A stretch of 43,640 bases of DNA, taken from contig DLZQ01000083.1 in the NCBI GenBank assembly GCA_003447295.1, positions 1,760 through 45,399 of the forward strand, given 5' to 3'. Below, one piece after another: positions 9,627 to 18,823 of this stretch. Both the position numbers and the translations under genes were made by a program. Position 1 is the first letter of the stretch. Every line of letters begins with the position of its first letter. The stretch is from Lachnospiraceae bacterium. Its GTDB lineage: Bacteria; Bacillota; Clostridia; Lachnospirales; Lachnospiraceae. The notes beneath the pieces were generated by a model, which ran no database searches, was not told the origin of the DNA, and worked only from the letters and a program-made list of their open reading frames with translations.

Positions 9627-9761
9627 ATAATCCTAAATCTGAAAAACATCCTTACGAAAACCTTGTTAATATGCGGTTTCATAGAGTTATATGACTCTTT
9701 ATGGAGATTCATGAAAACAGGCTTCAAATAACGATACCCAGCTTCATGATTTATTTACCGT
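9607..9761. other. Element right end; junction not resolved
   Basis: No gene is seen. A short AGAGT/ACTCT palindrome lies at 9683-9698. The junction between element and host should fall here, because the recombinase gene ends at 9606 and a host-like promoter and gene start read leftward from 9890 to 9762. The exact crossover cannot be placed without an empty-site sequence. Confidence 0.45.
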
Positions 9762-9818
9762 TCAGACCCACCAAAAGGGTCTGCCTTTCTTGTATTTTCT
9801 ATTCTGTATTTCGCTCAT
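9762..9818 (-). pseudogene. 5' fragment of a host gene apparently interrupted by the element
   Basis: A leftward ATG at 9818 with GGAGGCGG upstream opens an 18-codon frame (MSEIQNRKYKKGRPFWWV) that stops at TGA. The basic-then-aromatic start looks like the cytoplasmic tip of a membrane protein. It lies downstream of a good promoter and faces the mobile element, so the rest may lie beyond the element's left end. It could instead be a chance frame. Confidence 0.4.
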
Positions 9819-9862
9819 AAGTCCATCCGCCTCCGTGCAGAGGCAAACGAATCTAAAATAGT

Positions 9863-9890
9863 ATTATAGCATACCTCACACTCTTTGCAA
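9863..9890 (-). promoter_or_regulatory. Leftward promoter just after the amidase gene
   Basis: On the leftward strand TTGCAA (9885-9890), a 16-base spacer and TATAAT (9863-9868) form a vegetative promoter starting six bases after the amidase stop. Its target is the truncated frame at 9762-9818, followed by the element. Confidence 0.55.
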
Positions 9891-9895
9891 AGTCC

Positions 9896-10936
9896 CTACT
9901 GTTCAAAGTAAGTATTGATTCCGGCAAGAAGCCCTGTGGCTAATTGTTCCAATATCACATCGCTGTGATCCGAATATGCGTTTCCCAGTTCCATATCCAC
10001 AGAAGGGATCGTGCTGTAGGATGTCTGGGTCAGGTCAATACCCATATGTCCTTTCCCATAAATTGTGGCTCCCTGCTCCCGCAGTCCCTCCACCAGATCC
10101 GTTCCCAGGATATCGTGCTGCTGCCAGTGCGACGCTACCGGCTCCATGGTTTTCAGTGCTTCCGGCACCGAGATGTAGAAGCATCCCTTGTCGTAATTTT
10201 TGCCGTCTCCGCTGTCCCAGTGCAGTGCAATATGGCAGTCCGCGACATTGTTGCAGATCACAGTCCGTGCCACATTGTCTAACTGCACATCCTCACTGTC
10301 CCTGAGCATCAGCACATCATAACCGGAGGTAAGCAGCTTATCCCGCAGGATCTGTGCCATACGTAATGTCACCTCCCGCTCCGGTGTGCCATCCTGAAAT
10401 GTCATGCCCCCGGAGACTGCCGCAGCCTCCGTAGCTCCTGCCGCTGTGCTGCCACCGGTGACCTTCGCCGAGCCATCCGGATGGCACAGCGTCTTCACCT
10501 TCGCGCCGCCCGCCGTCCCGTGTCCGGCATTGACACCGATGACGATACCTTTGCGTCCGGATTCCTCCGGTGCCGGGTACAGCACCGCTGCTCCGGAATT
10601 GATCTTAGAATGATCCGCATATTCCCATGTGGAATCCAGGGTGATCTGCTGCAAGTTGGTGTATTCCACCGGTTGCATCTGTGGTGTGACATTTGCCGTT
10701 CCCTGTGGTGCCACACTCTCCGCAACCATAGCTTCTATAATTTCCGCATTCTCTATGGTCTCTGTGCTCTCCACGGTTTCTGTGCTCTTCACGGTTTCTG
10801 CGTTCTCCATGGCTTCTGTGCTCTTCACGCTTTCCGTACTCCCGGTATTTTCCTGTGTTCCACAGGCAGTCAGGGTAAGCGCCAGCACCATAATGGTTAC
10901 TCTCACCGCCACCCTGTATTGTTTTCTGTGAAGCAT
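9896..10936 (-). CDS. Lipoprotein N-acetylmuramoyl-L-alanine amidase (Amidase_3)
   Basis: 346 residues. A lipoprotein signal ends at C25 (LTLTAC), so the enzyme should be anchored to the outer face of the membrane. Residues 33-68 are six imperfect hexapeptides (STESVK, STEAME, NAETVK, STETVE and so on) forming a flexible acidic linker. The catalytic domain from about residue 125 shows zinc ligands typical of Amidase_3: a histidine in NAGHGTAGG, a glutamate in PEREVTLR and a histidine in IALHWDSGD. It would cleave the bond between MurNAc and the stem peptide during wall remodelling. The ATG has GGAGGAG about 12 bases upstream. It is preceded by the chemoreceptor terminator and is probably transcribed alone. 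Confidence 0.88.
   Translation of the reverse strand: MLHRKQYRVAVRVTIMVLALTLTACGTQENTGSTESVKSTEAMENAETVKSTETVESTETIENAEIIEAMVAESVAPQGTANVTPQMQPVEYTNLQQITLDSTWEYADHSKINSGAAVLYPAPEESGRKGIVIGVNAGHGTAGGAKVKTLCHPDGSAKVTGGSTAAGATEAAAVSGGMTFQDGTPEREVTLRMAQILRDKLLTSGYDVLMLRDSEDVQLDNVARTVICNNVADCHIALHWDSGDGKNYDKGCFYISVPEALKTMEPVASHWQQHDILGTDLVEGLREQGATIYGKGHMGIDLTQTSYSTIPSVDMELGNAYSDHSDVILEQLATGLLAGINTYFEQ
10733..10840 (-). repeat. 18-base tandem repeat coding for a hexapeptide linker
   Basis: Six imperfect 18-base units within the amidase gene encode [S/N]-[T/A]-E-x-x-[K/E] hexapeptides. Copy number in such repeats can vary between strains. Confidence 0.7.
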
Positions 10937-10961
10937 TTGTCTTTTACTCCTCCGATATGAA

Positions 10962-10997
10962 AAGAACCACAGCTGTGAACTTACAGCTATGGTTCTT
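10962..10997 (-). terminator. Terminator of the chemoreceptor gene
   Basis: Leftward, AAGAACCATAGCTGT pairs with ACAGCTGTGGTTCTT across a six-base loop with one mismatch, then TTTT. It lies between the chemoreceptor stop and the amidase start. Confidence 0.65.
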
Positions 10998-11043
10998 CTG
11001 TTCTCTCTTCCTTATTCCGCTTATTTCAGAACACATCCTCTGA

Positions 11044-12309
11044 TCAGCCGCGCAGTTTGAAATGCTCTAACAGCTCGTTCAGAGTCGTTGCAGATGCGGA
11101 AAGCTCCTCGCTGGTAGCGGAAGTCTCTTCAGCTGCTGCAGAGTTAGACTGGATAACATCATTGATGTCTTCCACACCCTTTTTGATATTTTTAACGGAA
11201 ACCGCCTGTTTGTCAGACGCAGTACGGATATTGGCAACCTCCTGGATGATCTGATCCAGCTCAGCCATAACCTCCTGCATAGCATCATTGGTCTCCTTGG
11301 TGACCTTATTACCCACCTCTACTTCATTCATGGACTCTTCGATCAGCTTCTTGGACTCTACTGCAGAATTAGCACTCTCTTCTGCCAGCTGTCTGATCTG
11401 ATCTGCCACGACTGCGAAGCCTCTTCCTGCCTCTCCGGCACGGGCTGCCTCGATGGAAGCATTTAAGGACAGCAGATTGGTCTGGGATGCGATATTCTCA
11501 ATATCCGCGATGATCTTTTCAATGTTCTGGGTCGTTGCGTTGATCTTCTTCATGGCATCTACCAGTTCATCCATCTTCTTCTGGCTGTTGGCTGCCTCGA
11601 TACCTACCTTTTTCGCCTTGTCATGTACAATGTCGGTAGACTTGGTATTCTCCAGTACCTGACTGGTTACTTCGTCTACGGTAGCCACCAGTTCTTCTAC
11701 GGATGCTGCCTGATGGGTAGCGCCCTCCGCTATATCCTGTGCACTGACTGCCAGCTGATTGCTGCCCGCAGATACCTGCTCGGAGGAATCCTGAATACCG
11801 TGCATGGTCTCACTGATCTTATTTACCATTTCATCCAGCTCATCCAAAACATTTCGGAGCAGTCCGACATATGCCTCCGGGCAGCTGCTGTGAACATCAA
11901 AATTACCATCGGAAAATTGCTCTACAATAGTCTGCAGATCTGATACAACCTTTTTCAAAATAGCTGCGGCGGTCTCAAAGCTGTCGGAAAGTCTGCCCAG
12001 CTCATCCTCAGATTCATAAGGTACACCGATCTCAAAATCACCGGATGCGATCTTCTCAGACGCAGTTACCAGGTTCGTGATCGGATCTATCAGCATTTTG
12101 GCAAGCATTTTAGACATGGATGCATTAAATATGATAGCTAAAACAAGTAAAACCACAACAACTATACTTCCTATATAGCCTTTTGACCGTACCAATTCCA
12201 CCACTGCCACCAGTGCCAGCACCACATATAAAATGTCCATGATGCGGAATGCAAAAGAAAGCTTATTTTTAATTGGCTTGTCTCTCAGTATTTCTTCCAG
12301 TTTTTTCAT
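11044..12309 (-). CDS. Methyl-accepting chemotaxis protein without an external sensor domain
   Basis: 421 residues. Two closely spaced hydrophobic segments (about 26-44 and 47-66) leave only a few residues outside. A HAMP domain follows (about 67-125), then a second HAMP-like stretch around [13 protein letters not shown]. The signalling domain has the hairpin tip [27 protein letters not shown], which contacts CheA and CheW. There is no C-terminal receptor pentapeptide. It probably senses through the membrane or through partner proteins. The ATG has GGAAGGAG about ten bases upstream. It has its own promoter and terminator. Confidence 0.9.
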   Translation of the reverse strand: MKKLEEILRDKPIKNKLSFAFRIMDILYVVLALVAVVELVRSKGYIGSIVVVVLLVLAIIFNASMSKMLAKMLIDPITNLVTASEKIASGDFEIGVPYESEDELGRLSDSFETAAAILKKVVSDLQTIVEQFSDGNFDVHSSCPEAYVGLLRNVLDELDEMVNKISETMHGIQDSSEQVSAGSNQLAVSAQDIAEGATHQAASVEELVATVDEVTSQVLENTKSTDIVHDKAKKVGIEAANSQKKMDELVDAMKKINATTQNIEKIIADIENIASQTNLLSLNASIEAARAGEAGRGFAVVADQIRQLAEESANSAVESKKLIEESMNEVEVGNKVTKETNDAMQEVMAELDQIIQEVANIRTASDKQAVSVKNIKKGVEDINDVIQSNSAAAEETSATSEELSASATTLNELLEHFKLRG

Positions 12310-12350
12310 TTGTTTTCTGCTCCTTCCGTGAATTAACCTTTCTGTATTTT

Positions 12351-12379
12351 ATTTTAATTTTCCTTATCTGTTTCGTCAA
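12351..12379 (-). promoter_or_regulatory. Promoter of the chemoreceptor gene
   Basis: Leftward TTGACG (12374-12379), a 17-base spacer and TAAAAT (12351-12356), 42 bases before the ATG, make a strong sigma-A type promoter rather than the sigma-28 type common for chemotaxis genes. Confidence 0.7.
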
Positions 12380-12407
12380 GATGAAGCTGATTAAAATTAT
12401 GTAAAAT

Positions 12408-13568
12408 TCAGGTATGGGATGCCCGGCTCATCTCCAGTAATTTATCTCTCATTTCATTCTCAATGCGCTGTAAATCTTCCTCTGCGCTCTGTCTTCTCGC
12501 ACGTCCCTCTTCCTGGATCTTCATGACCTCATCCAATGTCGTCATCAGTGTCTGATTCGTACTCTTAAGTGTCTCTATATCCACAATTCCCCGCTCGGAT
12601 TCCTTCGCTGTCTCCACAGACGCCACCTTCAGTGCTTCCGCGTTCTTCTTCAGCAGTTCATTGGTCATATCCGATACGGCACGCTGTGCCTTGGCGGCAT
12701 CGGTGGCATGATCCAGACCGATGGCAATGACCATCTGACTCTTCCACAGGGGGATCGTATTCACTAACGTCGACTGGATCTTCTCGGACATGGCGATATC
12801 ATTGGACTGGATCAGACGGATCTGGGGTGCCATCTGCAGGGAAATGGCTCTGGTCAGCTCCAGATCATAGATCTTCTTCTCAAACCGCTCACACATTGCC
12901 GCGAAATCTTTCGCTGCCTGCGTGTCCTCCGGCAGTCCGCTCTTCTGTGCCTTCTCTAAAAGTTCCGGAAGCTCCACACTTTTTGCCTGTGCCAGCTTCT
13001 TTTTGCCTGCCAGGATATACATGGACAGTTCTTTGAAGTAATTCAGGTTCAGCTGGTACAGCTTGTCCAACACTGCGACATCCTTTAACAGCACTACCTG
13101 GTGGCTCTCCATGGCATCACAGATCTTTGTGATATTGACTTCCGCCTTATCGTACTTTGCTTTCAGATTGCTCAGCTTGTCTCCGCTTTTTTTGAACAGT
13201 CCGAAAAATCCCTTATCTTCCTCGGTGTCGAAATCCTTTAACTGTGCCACCACATCGGTTAACAGGGTTCCGACTTCTCCCATATCCTTGGTCCGGACAT
13301 TATTAAGCGCCGTCTCTGAGAAATCTGCGATTTTCTTCTGGCTTCCGGCTCCGTACTGTAACACCGCCTGGGTATTGGTCAGGTCGATCTGTGCTGCGAA
13401 ATCATCCACCTGCTTCTGCTCTTCCGGTGTCAGTTCCATCTCAGGCACCGCCTGCTCTTCCACCAACTCCTCCGGCTTCTTCTCCGAAATCTCTGCCTTT
13501 GCCTCGGCAAAAGGATCCAGTGTAAGAGTCGGTGCTTCTTTCGTTGCTGCGTCTAAATCCATGTTCAT
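12408..13568 (-). CDS. TelA-family (toxic anion resistance) protein
   Basis: 386 residues of mostly helical, charged sequence with no membrane segment, matching the TelA/KlaA family length. Recognisable parts include DKGFFGLFKKSGDKLSNLKAK in the middle third, the stretch around MAPQIRLIQSN, and the closing AEEDLQRIENEMRDKLLEMS. The family was named from tellurite resistance but its usual role in Firmicutes appears to be envelope stress or antimicrobial tolerance, and the mechanism is unknown. GGGAG lies six bases before the ATG. It follows the XpaC-like gene by 60 bases, a very common pairing. It is the last gene of the run that starts at murE. Confidence 0.88.
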   Translation of the reverse strand: MNMDLDAATKEAPTLTLDPFAEAKAEISEKKPEELVEEQAVPEMELTPEEQKQVDDFAAQIDLTNTQAVLQYGAGSQKKIADFSETALNNVRTKDMGEVGTLLTDVVAQLKDFDTEEDKGFFGLFKKSGDKLSNLKAKYDKAEVNITKICDAMESHQVVLLKDVAVLDKLYQLNLNYFKELSMYILAGKKKLAQAKSVELPELLEKAQKSGLPEDTQAAKDFAAMCERFEKKIYDLELTRAISLQMAPQIRLIQSNDIAMSEKIQSTLVNTIPLWKSQMVIAIGLDHATDAAKAQRAVSDMTNELLKKNAEALKVASVETAKESERGIVDIETLKSTNQTLMTTLDEVMKIQEEGRARRQSAEEDLQRIENEMRDKLLEMSRASHT

Positions 13569-13628
13569 ACTAATCTCCCTTCCGCAGACGATTCCTTTCG
13601 TCGGAGGAATCGCGAATCAAATTTCAAT

Positions 13629-15008
13629 TTACTGTTTTTCCATTACAAAATCAGATTCCGTCAGACCTTCCTTTGCCAGCATGGTCTGTAATACCTGCGC
13701 ATCTGCCGATGCGTCAAAGGCTGCATCCTGAAACAGATTGTTTAGCAATGTCACAAATGCCTGATTGATCATGTCCAGTGTCTTCCCGATCTCTTTCTTG
13801 GCATCGAGAATGTCCTCTCCGGGACTACTGACCTCGTCAAATTCCGCATACTGCTCCACCAGCTTTAAAGTAGTGGGCAGATAATAATCCATTAATTTAT
13901 GCATTCTGTGCATCTGCTCCGGGTGCTCCTGCACTCTGTCGAAGATCTCCTTCAACAGATTCTCCAGACGGTACAGCTTCTCGGAGATTGCCTCCTCTTC
14001 GATCCGGTCGTTCAGATCCCGCAGATGTCTGATGCATTCCATCCCCTCTGCCACCATACTGTGGAGTTCCTGTTCTCTCTCCGCCTGTGCTGTTCCTGTA
14101 TCCGGCATCTGTTTTGCCTGTTCCTCTAAGTTTTTCTGTTCCAGATAAGCCTTTTCTGTCTCCAGATACTGATGATAGATCACATCATTTAACATAAAAC
14201 AGGTCTCTTTGTCATCCAGATGACCGTCAGGGAACATTCCGGCCTTCAACATTTTACGCAGATCCTTTTTTACATAGCGGACGCTTTTGCCGGTATAACG
14301 CGCCATCTCCGTGATCACACCGTACATCTTGGTACCGCACAGCTCCAGATATTTCTCCGCACGCTGTAATCTTCTGCGCTGTCCGTTGCCATAGGATATC
14401 ATCTCCAAAAATACCAAAGAAAGTACTCCCGGAAGAATTGCCGCACTTAAGCTTGCTGCACTAAAAGCTGCCAGAAGAAGCTGTACCAAAAGTCCCAGTC
14501 CGGAAAAGCCAAGTCCGATGCCGCCGAACACGGTACACAAAGTTCCGGACACGCTTCCCTTTTTCTCCATTTTTACCAAAGAAGTCATCTCGGAAGCCGT
14601 AGCCTTTCTGGGTGTCCCGACTCCTGCCTGATTTCTGGCACGGTTCTGCTCTGCCTGCGCCTTACGCTGCTCTTCCCATTGTTTTTCCCGTTCTATTCGC
14701 TGTCTGTGCCATTCTTCGTTTTGTCTGCGGTGTTCTTCCCGCTGTCTTTCCCGTTCTTCGCGCTCCGTCTGAATCTGCTCTTTAGACTTCTCTTCTTCCC
14801 GCTTTTTATCCTGCCAGTTGCGCTGGGAATTCCAGACCTTTTTTTCCGTGGCTTCCCTGGATAGATTCGCCTGAAAATCCGCTTCCCGCAGAGCATCGGT
14901 GACCGTATCGGTTACTAATGTATTCAGTGCCCGGAAATCTCCGGTCTTCATGGCTTCGGCAATGGTCTCTTTAAATTTTTCCCCAAGATGATTCTGCACT
15001 TCACTCAT
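13629..15008 (-). CDS. XpaC-like protein (5-bromo-4-chloroindolyl phosphate hydrolysis family)
   Basis: 459 residues. After a short helical head, residues about 60-125 are an arginine/glutamate-rich coiled coil (many E-R-E-R repeats). Two adjacent hydrophobic segments follow (about 150-205), then a helical domain with RYTGKSVRYVKKDLRKML and a final helical bundle around LRDLNDRIEEEAISEKL. The family name comes from a phenotype in Bacillus; no catalytic motif is visible and a phosphatase role is doubtful. Two bases separate it from the rsgA stop, and telA follows, so the three are co-transcribed. The family is generally linked to TelA. Confidence 0.8.
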   Translation of the reverse strand: MSEVQNHLGEKFKETIAEAMKTGDFRALNTLVTDTVTDALREADFQANLSREATEKKVWNSQRNWQDKKREEEKSKEQIQTEREERERQREEHRRQNEEWHRQRIEREKQWEEQRKAQAEQNRARNQAGVGTPRKATASEMTSLVKMEKKGSVSGTLCTVFGGIGLGFSGLGLLVQLLLAAFSAASLSAAILPGVLSLVFLEMISYGNGQRRRLQRAEKYLELCGTKMYGVITEMARYTGKSVRYVKKDLRKMLKAGMFPDGHLDDKETCFMLNDVIYHQYLETEKAYLEQKNLEEQAKQMPDTGTAQAEREQELHSMVAEGMECIRHLRDLNDRIEEEAISEKLYRLENLLKEIFDRVQEHPEQMHRMHKLMDYYLPTTLKLVEQYAEFDEVSSPGEDILDAKKEIGKTLDMINQAFVTLLNNLFQDAAFDASADAQVLQTMLAKEGLTESDFVMEKQ

Positions 15009-15010
15009 AA

Positions 15011-15904
15011 TTAATATTTTCTCTGACTTTTCAGTTCCTCATAGAGCAGACAATAATTCTCGTAACGTGTCTGCGAAATCTCCCCTTCCGCCACAGCATC
15101 TTTCACGCCGCAGACCGGTTCTGAGATATGAGAACATCCTCCGAATCTGCAATATTTTTCAAAAGGAACAAATTCGGGATAAAATCCCGCCAGCTGTTCT
15201 TTTTCCAGTCCGAACAGTCCCAGGGAGCTGAACCCCGGAGTATCCAGAATGTAAGTATCCGGTGCAATGGAGATCAGTTCGGAATGCCTGGTGGTATGTT
15301 TTCCACGCTCGATCTTCTCACTGATGGAACCGGTCTCCATCACGATACCCGACTGTAAACAGTTGACCAGCGAAGACTTGCCGACGCCGCTGGGCCCCGC
15401 CACCGTGGTGGTCTTGCCCCGAAGCAGGTCTTTTAATCTGTCGATGCCTTCCTTTTCCCTGGCACTGACAGTAATGGTCTGAAATCCCGCCTGTTCATAG
15501 ATGGAACAATAATCCTCTTTTTTCCCCTCTGTGTCAATGTCCTGTTTGTTAAAGCAGATGATGCAGGGAATGTCCTGCTGCTGCATCATGATCAGGAAAC
15601 GATCCAGCAGGTTAAAATTGGGCTGTGGCTTACAGATGGCAAAAATCACCAGTGCCTGATCCACATTGGCAACCGCCGGACGGATCAGTTCGCTGTGCCT
15701 GGGAAGCAGTTCTGTGATATTTCCCTTTTTCTGTGCTTCATCTATGACTTCCATCTCCACATCGTCCCCGACCAATGGTTTCCTGTGGTCCTTACGGAAG
15801 ACACCTTTTGCCTTGCATTCATAGATTCCGTCCGCACTATGCAGAGCATCCCCTACATGGACATAATAGAATCCGGCAATTCCTTTTATAATCTTGCCCT
15901 TCAT
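15011..15904 (-). CDS. rsgA: Ribosome small-subunit-dependent GTPase A
   Basis: 297 residues. It has the circularly permuted GTPase layout: an OB-fold head, G4 (FNKQD) first, then the P-loop GPSGVGKSSLVN and G3 DTPGF. A C-terminal zinc site follows (C-x4-C-x-H-x5-C in CRFGGCSHISEPVC). RsgA matures the 30S subunit in a GTP-dependent way and releases late assembly factors. The ATG has GGCAGGA upstream. The gene follows prkC by 16 bases, the usual order in Clostridia and Bacilli, where it is also linked to PrkC signalling. Confidence 0.96.
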   Translation of the reverse strand: MKGKIIKGIAGFYYVHVGDALHSADGIYECKAKGVFRKDHRKPLVGDDVEMEVIDEAQKKGNITELLPRHSELIRPAVANVDQALVIFAICKPQPNFNLLDRFLIMMQQQDIPCIICFNKQDIDTEGKKEDYCSIYEQAGFQTITVSAREKEGIDRLKDLLRGKTTTVAGPSGVGKSSLVNCLQSGIVMETGSISEKIERGKHTTRHSELISIAPDTYILDTPGFSSLGLFGLEKEQLAGFYPEFVPFEKYCRFGGCSHISEPVCGVKDAVAEGEISQTRYENYCLLYEELKSQRKY

Positions 15905-15920
15905 AGTTCCTGCCTTTGTC

Positions 15921-18038
15921 TTATTCCTTCACGAATTCCACTCTTCTGGTAAAGGTCTTGTTCTCTGTGGTGCCGGGGACGACAACATCCCCCTCTGTTG
16001 TGGTGCTTGCCGATGTCACCTGGTAGGTCATGGTGAGGGTACCGCCGGAGGAGGCGATGCCGTTGATATTGGTCGATACCGGGAAGGTGGTAACCTTCGT
16101 ATCCATCAGTACCGTACCGTCATCCGCCACCAGGGTGATGCCGACTTCCATTCCCGATACATACTGGGGTGCCTCGGAAGTCGTCGGTGCCACAATGCTG
16201 ACATTGCACTTATAGGTTACTTTCTGTGCGCCCTGGCTCACCTTAATATCAATGGAGGTTCCCTGATCCACATAGGATCCATGGGAATAGCTCTGATAGC
16301 AGATCATACCCTCTCCCACTTCGTCACTGTAAATATAGGTCACACTGCCTACCGTCAGTCCGGCTTCGATTGCTTCCACCGTACCATCCTGCTCTGACAG
16401 TCCGATCAGGTTCGGCACACGGATCTTCGTATCTTCCTTGCCCAGGCTTACAGTAACAGTGATCACACTGCCCTTCGGTGCCTTATTACCCTCTGCGGGG
16501 GTCTGGAAGATCACGCGTCCTGCTTCTATGGTATCGGAATAGCCCTCTGTCTTATTGACCAGAAATCCCTTGCTTACCAGCTGTGTATTCGCCTCATCAA
16601 AGGTAAGCTCCACCACATTCGGAACTTCTACGCCCTGGGTTCCGGCACTTGCCGTAAGTGTTACCGTGCTGCCTTTTTCAATCTGGGCACCCACACTGAC
16701 GTCGGTACTGATCACCACACCTTCTGCCACGGAATCAGATTCCTCATATGCGACTTCCGTCAGAATTCCCAGTCCGGTCAGTGTATTTCTCGCATCATCC
16801 ACATTTATGCCCTTCACATCCGGCATGGTGACTTTCTCTGCCTCTTCCTTGGTTTCCTCCGTAGTGATGATCGGGCCGGAAGGCTTATTGCCTTCGTCCT
16901 TTTTTCCGCCGAAGATCTTCACCGCCAATACGATCAGGATGATACAGATCACGATACCGGCAACGATTGCCAGAACCGTGGTCACTTTCTCCATCTTGGG
17001 ATCGTAATCGTAATCGTCTTCGCCTTCTCCCTCTTCTTCATTCTCGTACATTGCTTCTGTATCGGAGCGCAGGCGCATGGTCTCATCGTGGTCCGGTTCC
17101 TCATATTCACGGTTTGCGGGATAAGGTGTCTTTCTCTTGATCTGTGCCATATCCTCATCGGAGAGCATCCGTGTGCCACCCTCCATATCCGGGTCATGGT
17201 TCACCACGAAATCCTCATCCGGATTGATCAGAGACTGCTTCAGGTCTGCGATCAGCTCCGCCATATTCTGGTATCTGCGGTCCGGGGACTTCTGACAGCA
17301 CTTCAATACGATGTTTGCCACACTGGAAGGGATCTCCGGTACATATTCCTTGGGAGAAGGCATCTCCTCCTGAATATGCTTGATGGCAATCGCTACTGTG
17401 GTCTCCCCGTTAAAGGGTACTCTGCCGGTCAGCATCTCGAACATCGTAATTCCCAAAGAATAAATATCGCTCTTCTCATCGCTGTAGCCACCTCTGGCCT
17501 GCTCCGGAGAAGTATAGTGGACACTTCCCATGACATTGGAGGTAATGGTGTTACTGGTAGCTGCCTTGGCGATACCGAAGTCCGTCACCTTTACCTTACC
17601 GTCTTTGGAGATAATGATATTCTGCGGTTTGATATCCCGATGAATAATATGATTATTATGCGCAGCCTGAATTCCCATGCTTACCTGGATAGCAATACTT
17701 ACCGCTTCCTTGTAAGACAGACGCGCCTTTTTTTCAATGTATTTTTTGAGGGTGATGCCTTCTACCAGCTCCATTACGATATAGTAGATTCCGTTCTCTT
17801 CTCCTACATCATAGACATTTACGATATTGGGATGCATCAGTCCCGCTGCCGCCTGTGCCTCAATGCGGAATTTAGAGACAAAATTAGCGTTCTCACTAAA
17901 TTCCTGTTTCAATACCTTGATTGCCACATAGCGATTCAGCTTATGACATTTTGCTTTATAGACATCTGACATACCGCCGGTTCCGATCTTCTCCAGGATC
18001 TCGTAGCGATCGCCGATCATCATTCCTATTTTGATCAT
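15921..18038 (-). CDS. prkC: PASTA-domain Ser/Thr protein kinase, PrkC type
   Basis: 705 residues from the ATG at 18038, which has GGAGAG seven bases upstream; a TTG 18 bases earlier lacks one. The kinase domain (about 8-268) has the glycine loop GTGGMSDVY, VAIKVLK, HRDIKPQNII and DFGIAKA. An acidic linker leads to one membrane segment (about 351-374), then three PASTA repeats outside (about 400-605) that bind muropeptides or lipid II. A further domain of about 100 residues follows (GAQKVTYKCNVSIVAP to the end), absent from Bacillus PrkC. It phosphorylates division, wall and translation proteins. The phosphatase gene lies 55 bases upstream, giving an opposing pair. Confidence 0.95.
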   Translation of the reverse strand: MIKIGMMIGDRYEILEKIGTGGMSDVYKAKCHKLNRYVAIKVLKQEFSENANFVSKFRIEAQAAAGLMHPNIVNVYDVGEENGIYYIVMELVEGITLKKYIEKKARLSYKEAVSIAIQVSMGIQAAHNNHIIHRDIKPQNIIISKDGKVKVTDFGIAKAATSNTITSNVMGSVHYTSPEQARGGYSDEKSDIYSLGITMFEMLTGRVPFNGETTVAIAIKHIQEEMPSPKEYVPEIPSSVANIVLKCCQKSPDRRYQNMAELIADLKQSLINPDEDFVVNHDPDMEGGTRMLSDEDMAQIKRKTPYPANREYEEPDHDETMRLRSDTEAMYENEEEGEGEDDYDYDPKMEKVTTVLAIVAGIVICIILIVLAVKIFGGKKDEGNKPSGPIITTEETKEEAEKVTMPDVKGINVDDARNTLTGLGILTEVAYEESDSVAEGVVISTDVSVGAQIEKGSTVTLTASAGTQGVEVPNVVELTFDEANTQLVSKGFLVNKTEGYSDTIEAGRVIFQTPAEGNKAPKGSVITVTVSLGKEDTKIRVPNLIGLSEQDGTVEAIEAGLTVGSVTYIYSDEVGEGMICYQSYSHGSYVDQGTSIDIKVSQGAQKVTYKCNVSIVAPTTSEAPQYVSGMEVGITLVADDGTVLMDTKVTTFPVSTNINGIASSGGTLTMTYQVTSASTTTEGDVVVPGTTENKTFTRRVEFVKE

Positions 18039-18093
18039 TCCTGCTCTCCATTCCAAAAACCTAAATAACTAAGCATATTGAATATTATCTGTC

Positions 18094-18822
18094 TTATGCA
18101 CACGGCTCGATCAATATCACACTGATGTTGTCTTTTCCGCCGTTGGCATTGGCTGCTTCTACCAGGTGCTGTGCCTGTTCCACGAGATCTCTTGCTCCGT
18201 TGATAATCATACGGATCTCTTCATCCTCCAGCATATTGGTCAACCCGTCCGTACACATTAAGACGATGTCACCCTCCTGCAGTTCCACGGTAAAAAAGTC
18301 CGGTTCCACGTGATCTTCCGCTCCCACTGCCCTGGTAATAATATTTTTCTTAGGATGATTCCTGGCGTCCTCACGGTCCAGTTCTCCGATGCGCACCATT
18401 TCCTCTACATAAGAATGGTCTCTTGTGATCTGACGGATCTTGCTGCCCACCACATAGAGTCTGCTGTCACCCACATTGGCCACCTGCAAAAATCTGCCCA
18501 TGCAGGATGCCGCCACTACGGTCGTACCCATTCCTTCCAGCTTCTTATCCTCACTGGCACACTTCCGGATCACCGTATTGGCTTCCTCGATCGCCTTGCG
18601 GAAGATCAGTGACGGATTCTTCTCGAAAGAATTCTCCATCTCATGGATCATAGTCTCCACCGTCACCTTCGACGCATAATCTCCCGCATTATGTCCACCC
18701 ATACCATCTGCTACGATAAACACGTTGGGCAGGTTGCCCACCGGCTCTTCCGAGGTATAGATATAATCCTGATTGATATTTCTTTTCCTTCCGATATCGG
18801 TTATGGAAAACGTCTTGAGCAC
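18094..18822 (-). CDS. prpC: PP2C-family Ser/Thr phosphatase, PrpC/Stp type
   Basis: 242 residues from a GTG at 18822. AGGAGG lies nine bases upstream, inside the end of rlmN, and only one base separates the rlmN stop from this start. An upstream in-frame ATG at 18873 would overlap rlmN by 50 bases and lacks a comparable site. The metal-binding motifs of bacterial PP2C are present: RNINQDY, VADGMGGHNAG, ANVGDSRLY, CTDGLTNML and GGKDNISVI. The enzyme is cytoplasmic, uses two or three Mn/Mg ions, and reverses phosphorylation by the kinase encoded next to it. Confidence 0.95.
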   Translation of the reverse strand: MLKTFSITDIGRKRNINQDYIYTSEEPVGNLPNVFIVADGMGGHNAGDYASKVTVETMIHEMENSFEKNPSLIFRKAIEEANTVIRKCASEDKKLEGMGTTVVAASCMGRFLQVANVGDSRLYVVGSKIRQITRDHSYVEEMVRIGELDREDARNHPKKNIITRAVGAEDHVEPDFFTVELQEGDIVLMCTDGLTNMLEDEEIRMIINGARDLVEQAQHLVEAANANGGKDNISVILIEPCA

Positions 18823-18823
18823 G

